Shown here: positions 60,262-64,000 of the stretch, one piece after another
Position numbering within the stretch: the stretch's first letter is position 1
How the letters are laid out: every line of letters begins with the position of its first letter
From: Nocardioides sp. S-1144
Lineage (GTDB): Bacteria > Actinomycetota > Actinomycetes > Propionibacteriales > Nocardioidaceae
Direction: 5' to 3'
Assembly (NCBI RefSeq): GCF_005954645.2
Contig: NZ_CP040695.2
Coordinates: forward strand, 3,906,001 to 3,970,000
Length of the DNA stretch: 64,000 bases
The notes under the pieces: generated by a model
The model's database searches: none
Seen by the model: only the letters and a program-made list of their open reading frames with translations
Told to the model about the DNA's origin: nothing
Program-made: the position numbers and the translations under genes

Positions 60262-61019
60262 CCTCCGCCGCCGGCGTCCTGGAGGTCGAGCGGGACGGCG
60301 CCGTCCTCGTGCTGACGATGAACCGGCCGCGCCAGCGCAACGCCCTCGACCGCGAGCTCACCGACGCGCTGTCGGCCGCCCTCGACCTCCTCGACGACGA
60401 CCCGTCGCTGCACGTCGGCATCCTGGCCGGCCGGGGGCCGGCGTTCTGCGCCGGCACCGACCTGCACGAGCCCAGCAGCCCGGCCACCGACCGCGGCGGC
60501 GAGTACGGCCTCGTCCGGCGGCGCCGGGGCACGCCGCTGGTGGCCGCGGTCGAGGGACCCGCCCTCGGCGGCGGCTTCGAGCTGGTGCTGGCCTGCGACC
60601 TGGTCGTCCCCGGCACGGACGCCCGCTTCGGCCTGCCCGAGGTGGCCCGCGGCCTGGTCGCCACCTGCGCCGGCCTCTTCCGGTCCGCCGACCGGCTGCC
60701 GCCCGCGATCGCGGCCGAGATGCTCCTCACCGGCGACCCCGTCGGGGCCGAGCGGGCCCACCAGGTCGGCCTGGTCAACGTGCTCGCCGAGCCCGGTCAG
60801 GCCCTCGAGCGGGCCCGCGAGCTCGCCGCCCGCATCACCCGCAACTCCCCGGACGCCGTGTCGGCGTCGCTGCGCGCGCTGCACGACTCGCGTGGCCCGG
60901 CCGAGGCCGCGGGGTGGACCGCGACCGACCTCGCCATCGCCCGGATCGCGCAGTCGCCCGACCCCGCCGAGGGCATCGGCGCGTTCTTCGACAAGCGCCC
61001 GCCGCGCTGGAGCCGCTGA
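60258..61019 (+). CDS. Enoyl-CoA hydratase/isomerase family protein
   Basis: A 253-residue crotonase-fold enzyme: VLTMNRPRQRNALDREL, the first oxyanion-hole region GRGPAFCAGTDL, the second VEGPALGGGFELVLACDL, and FGLPEVARGL. The catalytic Glu of the hydratases is replaced by Ala or Thr near VATCAGLF, so it may be an isomerase or a hydrolase rather than a classical hydratase. GTG 60258 overlaps the nitroreductase stop by four bases. The gene ends at the edge of a tandem repeat array. Confidence 0.87.
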   Translation: MTSAAGVLEVERDGAVLVLTMNRPRQRNALDRELTDALSAALDLLDDDPSLHVGILAGRGPAFCAGTDLHEPSSPATDRGGEYGLVRRRRGTPLVAAVEGPALGGGFELVLACDLVVPGTDARFGLPEVARGLVATCAGLFRSADRLPPAIAAEMLLTGDPVGAERAHQVGLVNVLAEPGQALERARELAARITRNSPDAVSASLRALHDSRGPAEAAGWTATDLAIARIAQSPDPAEGIGAFFDKRPPRWSR

Positions 61020-61264
61020 CCCAAACCGCGCGATCGCGCCGTTCGGGCACGCCACAGGCCCCCCGACCGACCCAAACCGCGCGATCGCGCCGTTCGGGCA
61101 CGCCACAGACACCCCAACCGACCCAAACCGCGCGATTGCGCCGTTCGGGCACGCCACAGACCCCTCGACCGACCCACAACCGACCCAAACCGCGCGATCG
61201 CGCCATTCGGGCACGCCACCGACCCCCCGACCGACCCAAACCGCGCGATCGCGCCGTTTGGGTC
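61018..61264. repeat. Tandem array of five ~40-bp units, 51-bp period
   Basis: Copies of GACCCAAACCGCGCGATCGC followed by GCCGTTCGGGCACGCCAC start at 61018, 61069, 61120, 61182 and 61233. The period is 51 except for an 11-base partial duplication before copy 4. The last copy lacks the CGGGCACGCC part and ends GTTTGGGTC, which closes a 32-base near-perfect palindrome (61233-61264) with 9-base perfect outer arms and a CGCGATCGCG core. It fills the gap between the convergent hydratase and DUF3817 genes. Confidence 0.9.
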
Positions 61265-61268
61265 GGGG

Positions 61269-61784
61269 TCAGGAGCCGACGGGCGGGCCGACGAGCAGCG
61301 CGAGGCCGGTCAGGACGGCGACGACGGCCAGGGCCGCGAGCAGGCCGCGGACGGGGTTGCGCAGCAGCCAGCCGACGGGCCGGTCGACGCCGCGCTCGGC
61401 GGGCCCGGTCGTGAGCCGCCAGGCCCCGAACGCGCCGCGCCGCTCGGCCAGGAGGTCGAAGACGACGGTCACGAACGGCGGGATCGAGGCGAGCAGGCCG
61501 AGCAGCGTCCGCCCGATCGTCCAGCGCTGGTCGACCGCGACGACGACGGTCGTGACGCAGTAGGCGACGAAGACGACGCCGTGCAGCGGGCCAAAGACCT
61601 GGACGCCGAGGTCGGTGGTCTCGGTGACCCGCTTCAGCACCATCCCCACGAGCAGCAGCGCCCACGTGATCGCCTCCGCCACCGCGACGGTGCGGAACAG
61701 CCGCTGCGGGGTGAGGAGGCGGTCGGGTTCCGGTCCGGCGGAGGCGCGGGACGCGGCACCCGTGGGACGCCCTGCGGTGCTCAC
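61269..61784 (-). CDS. DUF3817 integral membrane protein
   Basis: A 171-residue protein: LFRTVAVAEAITWALLLVGM opens the DUF3817 domain, followed by VFGPLHGVVFVAYCVTTVVV with the conserved His, and SIPPFVTVVFDLLAERRG; a last helix (LLAALAVVAVLTGLALLVG) is near the C terminus. Function is unknown. GTG 61784 overlaps the stop of purQ as GTGA, so it is co-expressed with purQ and purS, as in many actinobacteria. Confidence 0.85.
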   Translation of the reverse strand: MSTAGRPTGAASRASAGPEPDRLLTPQRLFRTVAVAEAITWALLLVGMVLKRVTETTDLGVQVFGPLHGVVFVAYCVTTVVVAVDQRWTIGRTLLGLLASIPPFVTVVFDLLAERRGAFGAWRLTTGPAERGVDRPVGWLLRNPVRGLLAALAVVAVLTGLALLVGPPVGS

Positions 61785-62452
61785 GAGGCGAACGCGGCGG
61801 CGGCGAGCGAGGTGAAGAAGCCGAGGCCGTCGGTGCCGGCGCCGGTGAGCTCCTCGACGGCGTGCTCGGGGTGCGGCATCAGGCCGACGACGTTGCCGCG
61901 CTCGTTGGTGATGCCGGCGATGTCGCGCAGCGAGCCGTTGGGGTTCTGGTCGAGGTAGCGGGCCACGACGCGCCCCTCGCCCTCGAGCCGGTCGAGCGTG
62001 GCGACGTCGGCGACGAAGCCGCCCTCTCCGTTCTTGAGCACGACCGTCACCTCCTGCCCGTCGGTGTAGGACGCCGTCCACGGGGTCGCGACGTTCTCGA
62101 TGCGCAGGCGCTGGTCGCGGCAGACGAACTTCTGGTGGTCGTTGCGCACGAGCGCACCGGGCAGCAGGTGCGACTCGCACAGGATCTGGAAGCCGTTGCA
62201 GATGCCGAGCACGGGCATCCCCCTCCCGGCGGCGGCGACGACCTCGGTCATCACCGGCGCGAAGCGGGAGATCGCGCCGCAGCGCAGGTAGTCGCCGTAG
62301 GAGAAGCCGCCGGGCAGGACGACGGCGTCGACCCCGCGCAGGTCGTGGTCGCCGTGCCACAGCGCGACGGCCTCGTGGCCGCCGATCCGGACGGCGCGCT
62401 GGGCGTCGGCGTCGTCGAGCGAGCCGGGGAAGGTGACGACCCCGACCCTCAC
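61781..62452 (-). CDS. purQ: FGAM synthase glutaminase subunit
   Basis: A 223-residue class I glutaminase that feeds ammonia to PurL for FGAM synthesis. The nucleophile Cys is in PVLGICNGFQILCE; the His/Glu pair is in LMPHPEHAVEEL; VVLPGGFSYGDYLRCGAIS is also conserved. GTG 62452 overlaps the purS stop by four bases. Both neighbours are coupled to it. purL is not in this window; purF and purM lie about 57 kb away in window coordinates. Confidence 0.96.
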   Translation of the reverse strand: MRVGVVTFPGSLDDADAQRAVRIGGHEAVALWHGDHDLRGVDAVVLPGGFSYGDYLRCGAISRFAPVMTEVVAAAGRGMPVLGICNGFQILCESHLLPGALVRNDHQKFVCRDQRLRIENVATPWTASYTDGQEVTVVLKNGEGGFVADVATLDRLEGEGRVVARYLDQNPNGSLRDIAGITNERGNVVGLMPHPEHAVEELTGAGTDGLGFFTSLAAAAFAS

Positions 62453-62703
62453 CGGACGGCGTCCTCGACGCGGACGGTGAAGTCCTCGATCACGGGGTTC
62501 GACAGCAGCTTCTCGGCCATGTCGCGCACCTCGGCGAGGACGGCCTCGGTGACCTCGCCCTCGAAGTCGAGCTCGAAGCGCTTGCCCTGGCGGACGTCGG
62601 CCACGCCGACGAACCCGAGCCGCGGCAGGGCTCCGAGCACCGCCTTCCCCTGGGGGTCGAGGATCTCGGGCTTGGGCATCACGTCGACGACGACCTTGGG
62701 CAC
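62449..62703 (-). CDS. purS: FGAM synthase subunit PurS
   Basis: An 84-residue small subunit that bridges PurQ and PurL: VVVDVMPKPEILDPQGKAVL, LGFVGVADVRQGKRFEL and LLSNPVIEDFTVRVE match the family along the full length. GTG 62703 is chosen because TAGGAT ends seven bases before it and the family begins there; the longer in-frame start lies in the promoter. It leads purS-purQ-DUF3817. Confidence 0.95.
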   Translation of the reverse strand: MPKVVVDVMPKPEILDPQGKAVLGALPRLGFVGVADVRQGKRFELDFEGEVTEAVLAEVRDMAEKLLSNPVIEDFTVRVEDAVR

Positions 62704-62710
62704 GGGCCCG

Positions 62711-62716
62711 ATCCTA
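62711..62716 (-). promoter_or_regulatory. -10 box of purS (predicted leaderless mRNA)
   Basis: TAGGAT on the minus strand, seven bases before the purS GTG. The same hexamer stands before purF, so both purine operons share this core element. Confidence 0.6.
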
Positions 62717-62941
62717 TTCGGCCCCGGCGTCCGCACCGTCGTCGGGCCCACCGTCGGGCTCCCCGCCGGCCCGGTCGGCGGGCTCGGCCGCCGGCTCGAC
62801 GGCCGCGGTGTCGCCGAAGGAGGACCCGGCCGCGCCGTCGTCCTCGAACGCCCCGGCCTGCACGGCCATGGCCAGCACGGCGGCCGAGGCCGACAGGCCC
62901 GCGGTCACGAAGACGCGACGACGACGGCGGGGTTCACTCAC
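62714..62941 (-). CDS. Small exported or membrane-anchored acidic protein
   Basis: A 75-residue frame with an Arg-rich start (SEPRRRRRVFV), a hydrophobic helix (AGLSASAAVLAMAVQAGA) that reads as a signal or anchor, and a strongly acidic Gly/Ala/Glu/Asp tail. No family recognised. It starts at GTG 62941, with CATGCT six bases upstream. Its stop overlaps the -10 box of purS. The signal-like segment and codon use make it plausible, but short frames in this GC range can be spurious. Confidence 0.5.
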   Translation of the reverse strand: MSEPRRRRRVFVTAGLSASAAVLAMAVQAGAFEDDGAAGSSFGDTAAVEPAAEPADRAGGEPDGGPDDGADAGAE

Positions 62942-63005
62942 CCTCCCAGCATGCGGTCCCGGTCCAACCCGGCCCCGGCTTCAGGGGACGCGGCACAATG
63001 GACCC

Positions 63006-63524
63006 ATGAGCATGTCGACACCCACCGGCCGCGGACGCCCCGGCCCCACCACCCCGCTGCGCCTGGAGTTCCCGCAGTCGCTGGCGGTGTACGACGACTA
63101 CGCGCAGGCCCAGAAGACCGTCGACTTCCTGTCCGACGAGCACTTCCCGGTCGAGAACTGCATGATCGTCGGCACCGACCTCAAGCGCATCGAGCGGATC
63201 ACCGGCCGCCTCACCACCGGCCGGGTCGCGCTGGCCGGGGCTGCGTCGGGCGCCTGGTTCGGCCTGTTCATCGGGGTCGTGCTGACCCTGTTCACCGACG
63301 AGAGCGCGGTCGCGACGATCCTGTCGACGGTGCTCTTCGGTGCGCTCTTCTTCCTGATCTGGTCGCTGCTCGGCTACGCGATGACCCGCGGCCAGCGCGA
63401 CTTCCAGTCGGTCACGCAGGTCGTCGCCACCCGATACGAGGTCCTCGTCGAGCACAAGGTCGCCGGCCAGGCGCGCGAGCTCCTCGCCGGGCTGCCCGGG
63501 GCGCTGCCCGACCCGTTCGCCTGA
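63006..63524 (+). CDS. General stress protein (YflT/GSP17M-like) membrane protein
   Basis: A 172-residue protein. An N-terminal YflT/GSP17M-type domain (SLAVYDDYAQAQKTVDFLSD, FPVENCMIVGTDLKRIERI) precedes two membrane helices (about 77-98 and 101-123) and a cytoplasmic tail with SVTQVVATRYEVLVE. The family is stress-linked in actinobacteria and firmicutes but has no known activity. ATG 63006 follows CACAAT by six bases. It is divergent from the small acidic protein gene. Confidence 0.85.
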   Translation: MSMSTPTGRGRPGPTTPLRLEFPQSLAVYDDYAQAQKTVDFLSDEHFPVENCMIVGTDLKRIERITGRLTTGRVALAGAASGAWFGLFIGVVLTLFTDESAVATILSTVLFGALFFLIWSLLGYAMTRGQRDFQSVTQVVATRYEVLVEHKVAGQARELLAGLPGALPDPFA

Positions 63525-63570
63525 GCGCGGCGGGCCGGTGGTGGTGCCGCGGCGGCGTAGCCTCCGGCCC

Positions 63571-64000
63571 ATGACCCGCACCCGTCTCGGACTCGCCGTC
63601 GCCGGCGTCCTGGCCCTCGTCACCCTCGTCACCCCGGCCTCGCACGCCGAGACCGGCTCGGTCGGCGAGGCGCCGGAGGCCGGCGTCCCGGCCCACCTCG
63701 ACCTCGCCGAGCTCACCGTCGCCAACCGCCAGCGCCGGCTCGAGGTCGACCTCGTCCTGGACGCCGTCGCGCCGCGGCGGACGTCGGCGTACGCGATCGT
63801 GGCGCCCGTCGCCGGCCGGCGGGGGCCGACCTTCGTCGTCGGCTGGAGCCAGCTGCGCGGCGAGCCCGACATCGACCGCGGACCGATCTTCGTGCGGATC
63901 GACGGCGAGGGCCTGACGCCGGTCCGCTGCCAGGGAGCGCGGGTCCGGCCCGTCCCTGCCCAGACCGCGATCCGGATCTCGGTCCCCCAGCGCTGTCTCG
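63571..64000 (+). CDS. Secreted protein of unknown function, 3' end missing
   Basis: The frame is open to the end of the window (143 codons). It begins with a signal peptide (MTRTRLGLAVAGVLALVTLV, likely cleavage after SHA, residue 26). The mature part seen so far is beta-rich, with FVVGWSQLRGEPDIDRGPIF and two cysteines (VRCQGA and QRCL). ATG 63571 follows TAGCCT by seven bases, so this frame, though short here, is a real gene start. No family recognised. Confidence 0.72.
   Translation, partial: MTRTRLGLAVAGVLALVTLVTPASHAETGSVGEAPEAGVPAHLDLAELTVANRQRRLEVDLVLDAVAPRRTSAYAIVAPVAGRRGPTFVVGWSQLRGEPDIDRGPIFVRIDGEGLTPVRCQGARVRPVPAQTAIRISVPQRCL

Noticed and set aside
61018..61264. Second CRISPR-like array
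   Set aside because: The between-repeat sequence is 11-22 bases and mostly the same in each unit; this is a simple tandem repeat.

Overview
The window is very GC-rich (by eye well above 70 percent, with C or G in nearly every third codon position) and densely coding. Almost every gene starts with ATG or GTG, and neighbours commonly overlap as GTGA or ATGA. The gene content is actinobacterial: mycothione reductase, DUF3073, DUF3618, DUF4235, DUF6458, an F420-dependent luciferase-like oxidoreductase, a sterol-carrier-like protein, a Zur-type Fur regulator and SelO. A Nocardioides-like (Nocardioidaceae) chromosome fits best; this is inference from content, not a database result. I see no rRNA, tRNA, CRISPR array, integrase, transposase or prophage.

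Layout. 0-10 kb: end of an HPt protein, a five-unit palindromic tandem array, valine/leucine dehydrogenase, DUF3073, purM and purF, a GAF histidine kinase, an FAD/NAD(P)-binding protein, an M20 peptidase and a proline-rich membrane protein. 10-15 kb: sterol-carrier-like protein, then a polymorphic-toxin locus (a large protein ending in a barnase-type RNase domain, followed by a barstar-type immunity gene), an SCO6745-type protein and a Nei-like glycosylase. 15-20 kb: PhoD-like phosphatase and three small envelope proteins, divergent dps, double palindromes, P450. 20-24 kb: copper operon csoR-copZ-His-rich protein-copA. 24-31 kb: acyl-CoA/small-molecule catabolism (thioesterase, two related acyl-CoA synthetases, cyclase, old yellow enzyme) around a regulator with two DNA-binding domains. 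31-39 kb: TIGR01777 epimerase, selO, rlmC, three orphan LuxR-type regulators, F420-dependent enzyme. 39-50 kb: lon, TetR, zur, STAS protein, glgC-like gene, FUSC exporter, aldo/keto reductase, a protein of unknown function with a repeat-rich tail, ApbA-type reductase. 50-57 kb: second sensor kinase, YidC paralogue with DUF6412, M4 protease fused to an emfourin-like domain, a frameshifted Vms1/baeRF-like gene, an Rrf2 regulator with its divergent SDR target. 57-64 kb: mtr, a phosphotransferase-nitroreductase-hydratase operon, a second tandem repeat array, DUF3817, purQ, purS, a general stress protein and a truncated secreted protein.

Two themes run through the whole window. First, more than 25 genes have a TANNNT-like -10 box ending 6 to 8 bases before the start codon, which predicts leaderless mRNAs; this also fixes many start codons (toxin, csoR, zur, selO, purS, the XRE-TetR regulator). 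In several cases an operator-like palindrome overlaps the -35, the spacer or the predicted transcription start. Second, many convergent gene pairs are separated by, or end inside, strong perfect or near-perfect palindromes, including two families that also occur as regularly spaced tandem arrays (43-base and 51-base periods).

The most interesting system is the barnase/barstar polymorphic-toxin locus at 11.2-13.5 kb, because the long N-terminal part of the toxin matches no delivery module I recognise. Next are the XRE-TetR regulator with its matching operators, the protease-emfourin fusion and the palindrome families.
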